NCBI GenBank assembly: GCA_017412605.1
Contig: JAFPWY010000003.1
Span: 1-64,000, forward strand
Length of the DNA stretch: 64,000 nucleotides
Origin: Fibrobacter sp.
GTDB lineage: Bacteria > Fibrobacterota > Fibrobacteria > Fibrobacterales > Fibrobacteraceae
Direction: 5' to 3'
In this document: piece by piece, positions 24,957 through 35,300 of the stretch
How positions within the stretch are numbered: the first letter of the stretch is position 1
Layout: every line of letters starts with the position of its first letter
Notes under the pieces: generated by a model
The model's input: the letters and a program-made list of their open reading frames with translations, nothing else
What the model was told of the DNA's origin: nothing
Database searches by the model: none
Program-made: the position numbers and the translations under genes

Positions 24957-26618
24957 ATGAATTTTTCGAGCGTGAAGTTTGCGTGTGCTGCCGCGGCCCT
25001 GGTCGCTGCTCCGCTGTTGGCGCAGAACCTCTTGACCAATGGCGACTTGTCGTATGGTGATGGTGGCTGGTACCTTTGGAACAATCCCGCCGGCCCGGCC
25101 GAGGTGCAGACCAAGATAGGGGAGATGGGCCTCGGTGTCGACAATTCCGAAGGCGCGAAGGTGGTCGTGACGAAACTTCCCAAGGACTGGTGGGGCCTGC
25201 AGCTCCAGCCGCCCAAGTGGCTTGCTCCCGATACCGGCTACTATACGCTCACCTTCAAGGCGAAGGGCAACATGCCCATCAACGCCGTGGTGCAGGGCGG
25301 GCCTCCCGATTATCGCCAAAAAGAGAGCGGCAGTTTCCAGCTGACTGACAAGTGGAAAACGTTCTCGATGACGTTCCTTGCCGACCAGAAAGGCTATGGT
25401 TTGAACAACGTAACGTTCCATGTCGGGCTCCAGAAGGGCTGGATGCAGATTGACGACGTGGAAATCGAGAAGGCCGAGTCCATGGATTCCGAATGGTATT
25501 CCAAGGCGAATTCCCGTATCGAGTGGCTGCGCAAGCAGGACTTTACCGTGGAGGCCAAGCCGGGCGAGAAGGTCAGCGTGAAGCTTGTTCGCCATGCGTT
25601 CCCGTTCGGCACCGCGCTCAACATCCATACCGACAACCCGCGCGACAGTATCGAGAACTGGTACAAGGCCGAGGCCAAGAAGCTCTTCTGGTACGCCGTG
25701 AGCGAGAACCAGTTCAAGTGGCCCGAGTACGAGCCCAAGAAGGGCAAGCTCCGCAAGGACGAGATGTACCGCTACGTGAAGTTCACCCAGGCAAACGGCT
25801 GGAAGCTGCGCGGCCACGCCATCATGTGGGCGCACCAGGGCTACGACTACGACAAGCATTACTCCAACCCCAAATCGGCCAAGCAGTGCGGCGACCTCGC
25901 GAAGTACCTCAAGGCCCGCATCGAGCGCGACCTGACGGAATACAAGGGCAAGATTACGGAATACGACGTGTGGAACGAGCCGCTCCACGAGGCCTACGCC
26001 TTCAACACCTGCGGCTGGGGCATTCTCGACAGTGCGTTCATCTGGGCGCACCGCGTCGATCCTACGGCTAAGCTCTACATCAACGACTACAACGTCGTCG
26101 CGGCGGGGGAGACCGACCGCTACGTGGACCTGGTCAAGGGAATGCTTGACCGCAAGGTGCCCGTCCACGGCATCGGCGTGCAGTGCCATTTCGGGCTGCG
26201 TCCCGTGGTGCCGGGCCTCATCAAGGAGCGCCTGGACAAGCTTGCCGCTCTCGGGCTCCCCATCAAGGTGACGGAGTTCGACGTGGGCGACTGGCAGGTC
26301 GGCATGAACGAGTCCGAGGAGGTGCAGGCCGAGAAGTTCGAGACCTTCATCCGCACGGCGTTCAGCCATCCGGCCGTGCACGGCATTGTGCTGTGGGGCT
26401 TCTGGGATAACCGCCACTGGGTCAAGAACGGCGGTATCGTCGCTGCCGACGGCCGCGAGAAGCCCGCCGCGAAGCGTGTCTACGACTTGTGGCACAAGGA
26501 ATGGACGACGGACACTACCGCTACGGCTGGCCCGGACGGCATCGCGAAGTTCCACGGGTTCAAGGGCCGCTACAAGGTGACAGTCGGCGACAAGACCTTC
26601 GACAAGGATGTCTGGTAG
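24957..26618 (+). CDS. GH10 endo-1,4-beta-xylanase with N-terminal carbohydrate-binding module
   Basis: Secreted xylanase that cuts the xylan backbone, 553 aa. The signal peptide MNFSSVKFACAAAALVAAPLLAQ is followed by a CBM4/9-like beta-sandwich (about 24-170, starting LLTNGDLSYGDGGWYLWNNP). The GH10 barrel follows (about 185-520): ENQFKWPEYEPKKG, HAIMWAHQG, acid/base Glu341 in VWNEPLHE, nucleophile Glu440 in VTEFDVG, and VLWGFWDNRHW. A short beta-rich end (about 525-553) has no T9SS tail. GAGG precedes the ATG at 24957. An AATTATATTC box lies about 30 nt upstream. The gene is probably monocistronic. Confidence 0.95.
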   Translation: MNFSSVKFACAAAALVAAPLLAQNLLTNGDLSYGDGGWYLWNNPAGPAEVQTKIGEMGLGVDNSEGAKVVVTKLPKDWWGLQLQPPKWLAPDTGYYTLTFKAKGNMPINAVVQGGPPDYRQKESGSFQLTDKWKTFSMTFLADQKGYGLNNVTFHVGLQKGWMQIDDVEIEKAESMDSEWYSKANSRIEWLRKQDFTVEAKPGEKVSVKLVRHAFPFGTALNIHTDNPRDSIENWYKAEAKKLFWYAVSENQFKWPEYEPKKGKLRKDEMYRYVKFTQANGWKLRGHAIMWAHQGYDYDKHYSNPKSAKQCGDLAKYLKARIERDLTEYKGKITEYDVWNEPLHEAYAFNTCGWGILDSAFIWAHRVDPTAKLYINDYNVVAAGETDRYVDLVKGMLDRKVPVHGIGVQCHFGLRPVVPGLIKERLDKLAALGLPIKVTEFDVGDWQVGMNESEEVQAEKFETFIRTAFSHPAVHGIVLWGFWDNRHWVKNGGIVAADGREKPAAKRVYDLWHKEWTTDTTATAGPDGIAKFHGFKGRYKVTVGDKTFDKDVW

Positions 26619-26643
26619 GCCGTGATTTGCTAATTTCTATGGC

Positions 26644-26865
26644 ATGAAACGACTGCCCGGTATATTGTTCTTGCTTTGCACGCCGCTGTCCGTGTGGCTC
26701 TATCTCAAGGTGGCGGCTGCCTCTGGTTCCGAGATTTTGGCGCTGTTGGCCGCGGTGGGCCTGTACGTGCTCGCCGCCGTCTGCATTGCTTTTGTGTTTA
26801 ACCGCAGGGCAGACCTGAATGGGCAGTCCAACCAAAAACGTGACAAAAAACACACTGAAACGTGA
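26644..26865 (+). CDS. Small two-helix membrane protein, 73 aa
   Basis: Not recognised. Two hydrophobic segments (about residues 5-24 and 31-50) are followed by a basic, polar tail ending NQKRDKKHTET. There is no convincing ribosome-binding site. A weak -10-like TAATTT lies 7 nt before the ATG, as at the leaderless candidates here. It could be a real short gene or chance; the regular hydrophobic pattern and the next gene on the same strand favour real. Confidence 0.5.
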   Translation: MKRLPGILFLLCTPLSVWLYLKVAAASGSEILALLAAVGLYVLAAVCIAFVFNRRADLNGQSNQKRDKKHTET

Positions 26866-26914
26866 CGAAAGACACGTCTCTATGTTTTTTTGTTTAACAT
26901 AATCTTACGCAACT

Positions 26915-27241
26915 ATGTCTATCGAAGAACGCTCCTCATTAGTTTTTGTCTCCGGTGTCGGCCGTATCAAGGAAGAAAAGCCCAAGGCCGAGCGTCCCAG
27001 TGGTGACGGTGTCGTCCGTATCATGTTGAAGCGCCTTTCCGGGGGCAAGATGGCGAGTGTCGTTATGGGTGTGCCCCTGGACGAATCCGAGTTGAAGGAT
27101 CTTGCCCGTGCCCTGAAGCAAAAATGTGGAGTCGGCGGTTCCGTGAAGGATTTTAACATCGAAATTCAGGGCGATAAGCGTTCGGTTCTCAAGGCCGAAC
27201 TCGAAAAACGCGGCTTTACCGTCAAAATTTCGGGCGGTTAA
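26915..27241 (+). CDS. SUI1/YciH-family translation factor-like protein
   Basis: 108 aa with the SUI1 (eIF1-like) fold: VRIMLKRLSGGKMASVVMGVPLDESELKDLARALKQKCGVGGSVKDFNIEIQGDKR matches the core, including the basic loop and the KxCGxGG-type turn. Bacterial YciH proteins are thought to affect initiation fidelity on the 30S subunit. Unusually for comparison, this window also shows many starts lacking a Shine-Dalgarno. No strong ribosome-binding site precedes this gene either. Confidence 0.88.
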   Translation: MSIEERSSLVFVSGVGRIKEEKPKAERPSGDGVVRIMLKRLSGGKMASVVMGVPLDESELKDLARALKQKCGVGGSVKDFNIEIQGDKRSVLKAELEKRGFTVKISGG

Positions 27242-27378
27242 CCCCCAAAAAGTTGATGTAAATCATACTCTGCGCCTTTTTTCTTCAAAAGGTGTGTTTT
27301 AGATTACTTTTAAAAACCTTCCAACAAAAAGTTTACATAGATTACTATTATTGGTTCATTACTCAGTCAGGGGTATCT

Positions 27379-28956
27379 ATGTTTAAACACTCTCTTTGTA
27401 TGGCAATGTTGGGATTTCTCCTTGTTCCCACGTTGGCTTTCTCCGATTCTACTGCCGGTAAAGTCCGTTCTAAGTTAGGCGATGTCAATCGCCAGAAAGA
27501 AAATCAACAAACGTGGAAGCCATTGGCTGTTGGTGCGAGCATTTTTATGAACGACCGTGTTCGTACGGGTACGGAATCCGAGGTTGTTTTCGGCCTGCCG
27601 GATGGAAGCGCCGTGACGATTGCGGAAAACGCGGAAATGGTGATTGCCGATCTTTTTGAGAAGAATGGCGCTTTTAGGACCAAGTTGGATATCAAGAAGG
27701 GTCACGTCAATTTCGATGTGAAGAAGCTTTCGGAAAACTCTTCGTTTGAGTTCAAAACCGGTACGGCGACCGCAGCGATTCGCGGTACGAAGGGCTTTAT
27801 CGGTGGTGAAAAGGGCTTTGTGGGCAGCTTGAAGGAAGGTAAGCTCGAGATTACCTCGACCAAGAGCGGCAGGAAGTTTGCCATTGGGGCAGGCGAAACC
27901 GCCGTGGGGCGCGATTCCCTTGTCGTGCTGAAACTTTCGACTTCGGGTAGTCCGTCTCTCGCCAAGGCTCTGACGAAGGTCGCCGAAGATACGACGCTTA
28001 CGATTGATCAGATTGTCGAGGCTGCCAAGGTGGCTGATTCTTCGATTGCCGCCAAGGAAAACGCTCCGCTCGACGAGGAATCCATGAAGGTCTCCTCCGT
28101 TTCGTCTGAAGTTTGCTCGGGCGGTCTCAAAATTGAAGGTTCCTATCGTACGGCCGTTTCTACCGCGTCCCTTGTCGTGAAGATTGGTTCGTTTGTTTCC
28201 GAGAACCTTGCCACTTCTACCGATGGCAAGACGCATACGTTTAGCGTGAGTGTCCCCGTAACCGACGAAAATAAGCTCTGGACGCTCAATTCTGCAGATG
28301 TTGTCCTGACTGCGGGTGAGAAGGTTGTGTCCGAGACGGTTTCCTATACGGCGGACAAGAGCTGCGCCGAGGTGAATACGCTTCCCGCTCAGATTCGCTT
28401 CAGCAATTACGACTCCCTGCGTTGCATTGCGAATGTCACGGTTTCCGGCCTTGAAGACGATGCCGCTATTTTCTCCGTGAACGTTGATGGAACCCCGAAG
28501 ACTCATGAATCCCTGACCCGTAATGCTCTGAAGCGCGTCAAGCTTTCCGAAGGAGTGCATGAATATACGTTCTCTGCTGTCGATATGGCAAAGAACAAGA
28601 TCGAGCTGGTCAAGAAGCTGGGCTGTTTTCCGCCGAAAAAGTTTAACGTCCAGATCCTCGGCCAGAAGCGCGAGACTGTCACCAATCCTCCAGGAGTTCC
28701 GCAAGGAAATGACAAGATTGTGAAGACGGTCCAGTTTACCGTCCGCGTGCCGGGTGGCGATCCGAGCGTTCTCTACAAGGTTGTCGTCAAGCAGAATGGA
28801 CGAATTGTCTTGCAGGAAACTTTGACTCAGATCCAGGCTCTGGATTACCAGGTCCCTGTGGAGCTGGTGCGCAAAGGTATCAACAAAATAGAAGTAGAAG
28901 TCACTCATAAGAGTGGTTACATTGTAAAAGCTCAGAAGGTATACGAGGTCTTTTAA
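27379..28956 (+). CDS. Exported FecR-domain protein, 525 aa
   Basis: Signal peptide MFKHSLCMAMLGFLLVPTLAFSD, then a FecR-like beta domain (about 30-170): VRSKLGDV...WKPLAVGASIFMNDRVRTGTESEVVFGLPDGSAVTIAENAEMVI, then KKGHVNFDVKK...FKTGTATAAIRGTKGFIGG. The rest (about 250-525) looks like several Ig-like beta domains with paired cysteines. It has no anti-sigma helix, so it is a periplasmic FecR-domain protein, not a signalling regulator. AGGGG precedes the ATG at 27379. The outer-membrane protein gene starts directly after the stop (0-nt gap), so the two are surely co-translated and probably work together at the envelope. Confidence 0.85.
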   Translation: MFKHSLCMAMLGFLLVPTLAFSDSTAGKVRSKLGDVNRQKENQQTWKPLAVGASIFMNDRVRTGTESEVVFGLPDGSAVTIAENAEMVIADLFEKNGAFRTKLDIKKGHVNFDVKKLSENSSFEFKTGTATAAIRGTKGFIGGEKGFVGSLKEGKLEITSTKSGRKFAIGAGETAVGRDSLVVLKLSTSGSPSLAKALTKVAEDTTLTIDQIVEAAKVADSSIAAKENAPLDEESMKVSSVSSEVCSGGLKIEGSYRTAVSTASLVVKIGSFVSENLATSTDGKTHTFSVSVPVTDENKLWTLNSADVVLTAGEKVVSETVSYTADKSCAEVNTLPAQIRFSNYDSLRCIANVTVSGLEDDAAIFSVNVDGTPKTHESLTRNALKRVKLSEGVHEYTFSAVDMAKNKIELVKKLGCFPPKKFNVQILGQKRETVTNPPGVPQGNDKIVKTVQFTVRVPGGDPSVLYKVVVKQNGRIVLQETLTQIQALDYQVPVELVRKGINKIEVEVTHKSGYIVKAQKVYEVF

Positions 28957-31900
28957 ATGAAATTCCTATATCGAATTCTCCCGCTAGCTTTCCTCATCGC
29001 CCCTCTTTCATTTGCAGCAGGAGAATCCTCCCAGGCTTCGTCCGACGCTCAGACAGCTGCAGCGCCCGCCCCTGTGCCAGCCCCGGCCCCTGCGCCGGCA
29101 CCGGCTCCTACTCCCGCTCCGGCACCGGCTCCAGCCCCGCAAGCAGCCGAGCCTGCTCCCGCTCCGGCAGCACAGGCTCCCGCCCCGGCTCCTGCCCCGG
29201 CCCCTGCTCCGCAGCAAGTAGCGCAAAAGGCGAACGAAGAAGAAGCGGCTGAAGATATAGATGCCCTTTCCGGCGATACTTTGCCCGTTGTGAACGGAAC
29301 CCCGCTTTCGGGCTCGGTTTCTGGATTCCTCTCCAAGGCAAATTCCCCGTACCTCATTAGCGACTCCCTGATTGTTGGCGAAGGCCAGGCCCTCGTCATT
29401 CAGCCCGGGGTCATTATTGCTTTCAAGCCGGGTGCCATCCTTGATGTCCGTGGTGGTTCCCTTGCCGTCGCCGGCGAAGAGAAGTCTCCGGTTATCTTCC
29501 GTCCGTTCAACAAGATGGGTCACTGGGGCGGTATCCGCATTGCGGGCCCCATGCAGGCCGACTTCAAGAACGTCTTTATCCGTAACGCTGTCAACGCTGT
29601 TTCTGTGGAAAACGGAACGCTTACGATTCAGAACGCTTATATTGAAAAGCCGCTTGAAACGGGTGTTTATGCCCGTTCTGCAAAAGTTACGCTCCAGAAT
29701 TCCATCATGATGAACTCTCTGGGCGTGGGCTTCTGGGCTGCCGACAAGGCTACACTTCGCTTGGATAATGTTCGTGTCAACGGAAACAAGGTCGGTCTTG
29801 TTGCCGAGGCGAATACCGAAGTCCGTCTCAATTCCACTACGTTTGGTTCCAACGAGTCCGCCGTCTTGAACATGGGCGACAACAATGTTACCGAAACGCA
29901 TTCTTCCATAACGGGAAACAAGGTGGGTGTTGTTTCTACCGAATTCCCGGTGAAGTTCAGGAAGGCTATCAGCTATAACGACGAGGATGCTGCCTCCAAC
30001 GCAAGAAAGCTCCATTCCACTTTGCCCAAGGAACCGAAGAATCCCAATGCGGGCAGCTACAGCGGCAACAATCCTGTTCTCGATGACGTTGATCCCGACG
30101 CTCGCTGGAAAATGTCCGGTAACGTGGTCTCCGATGTGGGCTACCATCTTGTGCGTACCCGCCACAACCATACGGGTAAGGTTTTCTACAGCGGTGTGAA
30201 CGATACTATCAAGCGCGGCGACCGCTACGAGAATTACTTCCAGACGCCAGGCTTCTTTACGAACCTGAACGCCTACATGATGTTGGAATCCCCGTGGGGC
30301 AGTTCTTTGGAACTTACCCTCGACGTTTCCAGCGATACCTGGAACAGCTTTAATCCCCATACATTGCAGGCTATCTATACGGACCCGTTCCAGAAACTGT
30401 CTTTGGGTAATATTTTCCTCTCCGGCGGAAACACCTACCTTGAAGGCATCGATGTTCTCGGTGGCGCCTACGACTTGAAGATTTTGCATAACCGTAACGG
30501 CGATCCGCTCTTTGTCGTGAGCGCCTTTGCCGGTGAAACACGCAATCCGTTGAAAGAGGGCAAAAAGAACCCGGATATCTACAAGGACTACGTAGAGTTT
30601 GGCGAGGCCGAGTCCCAGGAAATGGTTGCTGGCGGTATGGTCCGTTGGAACATGCATCCGCAGTTCTCCGGACTTCTCGGTTTTATGGGTAGCAAGGACT
30701 ATATCGACGACCCGTTCCTCCGCGACGGCATGAACGAAAATACGGTGCTTGCCACCCCGCGTAGGAGCTCCCAGACGGCCTTCGCAGAAGGTAGCTGGAT
30801 TGCCTACCCGGGTAACATGGAATTCCACGGCAATATCGCCATGGGTGCGGCTGATACGTCGAACGCACGTTCGATGCGGGCCGTGAACCAGGTGTTCTCG
30901 GATGCGGGCGTGAGCGTGTCCAATTACAACTTGCTCAACCGTCTGATGAAGAATCCGGGTGAAGTTTCCCGCATGAGTGAAAAGGAACTTGTGGCCATCT
31001 TTGGCGACAACTCCATGATGACTACGTCCCAGATGAGGACCGAACTCAAGCGCTTGCTCGAAGAAGCTCGTCAGGTCCGCAATCAGTATGCCCGCAACGG
31101 TTACGAGAACGATCGCCTGTCTGAATGGAACGGAAAAAATGTCGCCTTCGGTGCAGATTTCCGCTGGACGTTCTACAAGACCGAATTGAGCGCTTACCTC
31201 CATGCTGTGGGCCCGGAATTCTACAGTGCCGGATCTCCGGACCAGACGCAGAACTTCCGCGAGTTCGGCGCCCTCTACAAGCAGGGATTCTCTGACTTCT
31301 GGAATATGACGATTACTTACGACGTGGATGTCGAGAATGCCGGTAACGGTAACCAGTACAACGCCTTCGGATTCAACGAAGGTACGACCTGGGGCTTGTT
31401 CAACGAGGCTCCGGAAAGCTGGGAGAAGGAACACGAGCTGGATCAGAATCGCGCCGTCAACACACAGGATGCTAGCATCAAGAACCTCATCAACATCGGC
31501 TCTCACCTTGATTTGACTCTCGGTTATGCACTGAACTACAGAAGCCACCACCGTCCTACGCGCCTCTATGCCGACTTTGACAAGGCTTCTGGCGTTTTCG
31601 AGGACGATTGGTTCAAGGCTAGAGGGGGTGCTACGCTGAAGGTGAACGATTCCCTGGAAATCGACTCCGCCCGTTGGGCTGAATATTATTCCCATGTGCA
31701 GGACGACTACCTTGCTGCCGACTTTACCGAAAAATTGCTGAGACAGTCTGTCCAGGTGAACTTCGATATCAAGGTGCCGTTCAATGTGCTTAGCCTTGGC
31801 TGGATCCTCACGTTCCGTACGGATCTCTCCGAATTTGCAAAAGACGATGCCATGGATGACTTTGACTTCAGTGACGAAACCTACGGGCTCCTCGGTTACT

Positions 31901-32316
31901 ACTTCCATGGTGGCGACTACTATGAAAATCGCTTCCCCGTCAGCCTTACGACCACGGTGGGCGATTTCACGAACGTCATTTCGTTCACGCCGCGCTACAA
32001 GGTGTTTAACCGTAACGACATGACCGATTTCGAATGGTACTTGTCCGACAACTTTACATGGGGCATTTCCAGGAACTTCCTCGAGCTGACTCTTTCGGGG
32101 GCTCTCCGTCACGAACTTCTGGAATACACCGACGAGGGTGAGGATGTCTCCGAAAAGGAAATCGATGTGGATGGTTCTGTGATGTTCCGTGTGTATTTCA
32201 CGAAGACGTTCTTTACGGACTGGACGTTCGGAGCCGTGTACGACTACCGTCCGGATAGCCGCTCTGACGAGTACAAGGACTTCTACGGAATACTTTCATT
32301 GAATTATGCTTTCTAG
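28957..32316 (+). CDS. Outer-membrane beta-barrel protein with Ala-Pro linker and beta-helix, 1119 aa
   Basis: Signal peptide MKFLYRILPLAFLIAPLSFAAGE, then an Ala-Pro-rich spacer (about 35-92). Next is a parallel beta-helix of right-handed type (about 105-330: repeated short strands such as LVIQPGVIIAFKPGAILDVRGGSLAVAG and GVYARSAKVTLQNSIMMNS). A long C-terminal part (about 380-1119) has alternating aromatic/hydrophobic strands and ends in LSLNYAF. A terminal Phe at such a strand is the usual outer-membrane barrel signal. The spacer may cross the periplasm. Function unknown; the context suggests a transport, display or anchoring role for the 1652-residue protein encoded 19 nt downstream. Confidence 0.82.
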   Translation: MKFLYRILPLAFLIAPLSFAAGESSQASSDAQTAAAPAPVPAPAPAPAPAPTPAPAPAPAPQAAEPAPAPAAQAPAPAPAPAPAPQQVAQKANEEEAAEDIDALSGDTLPVVNGTPLSGSVSGFLSKANSPYLISDSLIVGEGQALVIQPGVIIAFKPGAILDVRGGSLAVAGEEKSPVIFRPFNKMGHWGGIRIAGPMQADFKNVFIRNAVNAVSVENGTLTIQNAYIEKPLETGVYARSAKVTLQNSIMMNSLGVGFWAADKATLRLDNVRVNGNKVGLVAEANTEVRLNSTTFGSNESAVLNMGDNNVTETHSSITGNKVGVVSTEFPVKFRKAISYNDEDAASNARKLHSTLPKEPKNPNAGSYSGNNPVLDDVDPDARWKMSGNVVSDVGYHLVRTRHNHTGKVFYSGVNDTIKRGDRYENYFQTPGFFTNLNAYMMLESPWGSSLELTLDVSSDTWNSFNPHTLQAIYTDPFQKLSLGNIFLSGGNTYLEGIDVLGGAYDLKILHNRNGDPLFVVSAFAGETRNPLKEGKKNPDIYKDYVEFGEAESQEMVAGGMVRWNMHPQFSGLLGFMGSKDYIDDPFLRDGMNENTVLATPRRSSQTAFAEGSWIAYPGNMEFHGNIAMGAADTSNARSMRAVNQVFSDAGVSVSNYNLLNRLMKNPGEVSRMSEKELVAIFGDNSMMTTSQMRTELKRLLEEARQVRNQYARNGYENDRLSEWNGKNVAFGADFRWTFYKTELSAYLHAVGPEFYSAGSPDQTQNFREFGALYKQGFSDFWNMTITYDVDVENAGNGNQYNAFGFNEGTTWGLFNEAPESWEKEHELDQNRAVNTQDASIKNLINIGSHLDLTLGYALNYRSHHRPTRLYADFDKASGVFEDDWFKARGGATLKVNDSLEIDSARWAEYYSHVQDDYLAADFTEKLLRQSVQVNFDIKVPFNVLSLGWILTFRTDLSEFAKDDAMDDFDFSDETYGLLGYYFHGGDYYENRFPVSLTTTVGDFTNVISFTPRYKVFNRNDMTDFEWYLSDNFTWGISRNFLELTLSGALRHELLEYTDEGEDVSEKEIDVDGSVMFRVYFTKTFFTDWTFGAVYDYRPDSRSDEYKDFYGILSLNYAF

Positions 32317-32335
32317 GCAAGAGGGGAGGTGAAAG

Positions 32336-35300
32336 ATGAAATATTTTAATAAAGACAACAGTATGAAAAAGTTTAAGTGCGTTCTTGGAATGGCCACTCT
32401 GGTTTTGGCAGGCAATGCCTTTGCCGTTTTGCCTTCATTGCCGAAAGTTCCGAATGGGGTTCCCGTTATAAATATTGCTTCTAAATTGAGCTGGGACTCC
32501 CTTTCGATGAATATAGACGGAAAACCAGGTAATGATGTGGTTCTCAAGGTTACTCGGAATGTTAAAATCTCCAATACCGCTGCGATGCCGGCCTCTGGGA
32601 CCACTGCCGAGGTCGCTGTTGTCAATGCTAAAGGCAAGAACATCTATATCGTTGGCGATAATCATACCATATCGGGTTTCGTTTTGAATACCGATGCCCT
32701 ATTTGAGAATGTCAATAACCTCTATATCGAAAATTTGAACTTCAAAAATTGCTATATGCTCGCGGAGTCGGCTTCAGAGGGTGATAGAGGCAGAGTTGCA
32801 TTTATAGTGGATTCTACGAAGGCTGATTTCTACCTGAACAATGTTTCGTTTACAAACGTTGGTTTGAAGGGTGGAGCCCATGCCGATGGCGGGGCTCAGC
32901 CATTTTCGACTGCAGCGTTCTTTGTTGCTAGTGCAAAGAATGCTGTTATTTCGGATGTCTCCGTTTCCGATCTGGCCATTGATTCTGTATCGGCCGATAC
33001 GGCAGCGGGTCTGATTGGTGGGGTCAACAATTTCCGTGTGGAAAATAGCCACTTTAAAAATATCTCCGTTTTAAATATGGGGCCGGATGGTGGACCCAGA
33101 AATGGGGCTTCTTTTTGGACAGGTGGTATTGTTGGTGTAATTTCGGAATCGTCTGAATTTAAGATGCAGAAATCTTCGATTCAATTGAATTCCTTGGAAT
33201 TTATAACACGTAACTATCAAACTGCTGCCTATGTTGGTGGTATTGTCGCTAAATCCGGTAACACTCGAATGGAATGGAGTGCGAATTCTGTTTCTGGAAA
33301 GATCAACGTCATCAATAATGTGACGGGTTCGGGTGAGACTTCGCAGCCGGCGGATTTCTTGGTCGGTGGTGCCATTGGTTTTTGGGGGTCTTCAAAGACG
33401 GAAAGTAAAACTCTAAACATGGATGATTGCGTTTCCGATGTGGATATTTTCGTAGAATCCAAGCAGAAGACTGTTTCTACAAGTTTTGATGAAGTTGATG
33501 CCCCCCGTACTACTGCTGTCGGTGGATTTGTCGGTTCAATTTCATTACAGAAAAATATTGTTGTTGCGAATAGGACCTTCTTTTTTGGAGCCATTGATTA
33601 TAAAGCTTCAACCAATGCGCGTGTTGCTATAGGTGGTTTTGCCGGAACTTATAATGGCGGTACGATTTCTCTTAATGATGTTGCGGTGAAGGACTCGTCA
33701 ATCACGTATGTCGGTGCTTATGCGAATATAGGCGGTCTTTTGGGATATGTGTCCGACGCGGATGGTGTCAATGTGGACCGTTTCGTTATGGAGGAGACTA
33801 TTCAGGCTTCGCTTCCTTCGGTAATGGGTGCGGCAATTGGTGGAGCCGTCGGTGTTCTTTCTTCGGTGCCTCTAAAGATTGAAAAATCTACCATTAAAGG
33901 TGATGTCTTTGTTTATGACAATAAAAGCTATAAGCCGGATCTGACAGAAACCATGGATTTGTCTGTTGGTGGTGTTGTCGGATATGCGGGAACTCCGTCA
34001 ACTAAAGGAATGGTTAACGGAGTCTTTGAGTATCGTCCAATGGTCTCTGTAGATCTCAAGAGCGTTGATTACAAAGGCCGACTTTCAATTAATCGCGCAT
34101 ACAAGGGTGGCGATAAACATCAGTATGTTGGCGGCTTTATTGGCAAATCCCAGGATTCTGATGTCTCTATCGAAAAGTCCAGTGTCGTAGGTACAAATGA
34201 TACTTTGATGGTAACGGAGTTTACTGGGACAGATGAATATTCTCCGATAAAGGAGGGTGGTTTTATTGGTGGATCTGCTAGTAACCACGTCCTCTATCCG
34301 CCTACCGTGACGATTAAGGAATCTTTCGTGGTCGGTGCGATTGTTTCGACGGGTATGAAAAATTCCGGTACTTCCTATGTTTCGGGATTTGTTGGTCATT
34401 ATGATGATGCCGACAATGTTAATATTTCGGACTCGTATTATCGCGGCGCCCTTGTGGCAAAGGAAACCAGCCCGACTACAGTGGTGGCTTCTGGCGCAAT
34501 CGGTCTTTCGAACGTTCCGAATACTGCTAAAGTATCGGTGAAAAACAGCTATGTGTACGATTCGCAAGCGGCGGCTGATAGCCTTGTCCATGTCAAGGGA
34601 ATTGAGCCGAGCCTCTCGAGCGCATATTTGTTCAGCTCGCTGGACGCTTTGGAGGGCTCTACTGTGGAACCGTCTTCTCCTGCATTTGCATATCTCCTGA
34701 ACGAGGGAGAATCGACTCCTCACTGGGGTTATGATGCGAATGAAAACGAAGGCCTCCCGCAGTTGGGGTATATCAAGGGCGCTATCTTTAAGGCCACGAA
34801 GAAGGTGACTCTGATCGACTTTGAAGAAGACGGATCTTCTCCGGCCGATATCGAAATCTACACCGATTCCGATGGCAAATGGGAACTTACTGCTACGGGT
34901 AAGAGGTTCAGCGATAACCTTGAGGCAAGCACTTACGATTCCAAGAAGAAAAAGATTGTCTTCTGGAAACAGAAAGACGGCGATCTCGTGTGGAAAGGTA
35001 TTGAAAAGACTGCGGATGATCTTGTCAGCGGCATGGTGTTCGAAAAGACGTATGCTGATGTTCCCAAGGTGAAATTCGACTTTGAATTTTCGGATTTAAG
35101 CGCCTCGGAAGGAGTCCTGTTCTGGGATGAATCTGATTACAGCGTTGTCGATAATGATTCCCTGCCTTGGGTTATATTTGCCCTTTCGGATAATAATGGC
35201 AAGAAATCCATCTACAAGGGTCGTTTCTGGAAAGTGGCCGGAACATCGCAGCCGGTGTCCTCTTCTGTGGACGTGATCAACTATGTAGCCCAAGAATTGC

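Noticed and set aside
29008-32112. 1034-codon open frame on the minus strand
   Set aside because: Shadow of the beta-helix/barrel protein gene; no ribosome-binding site, no domains.
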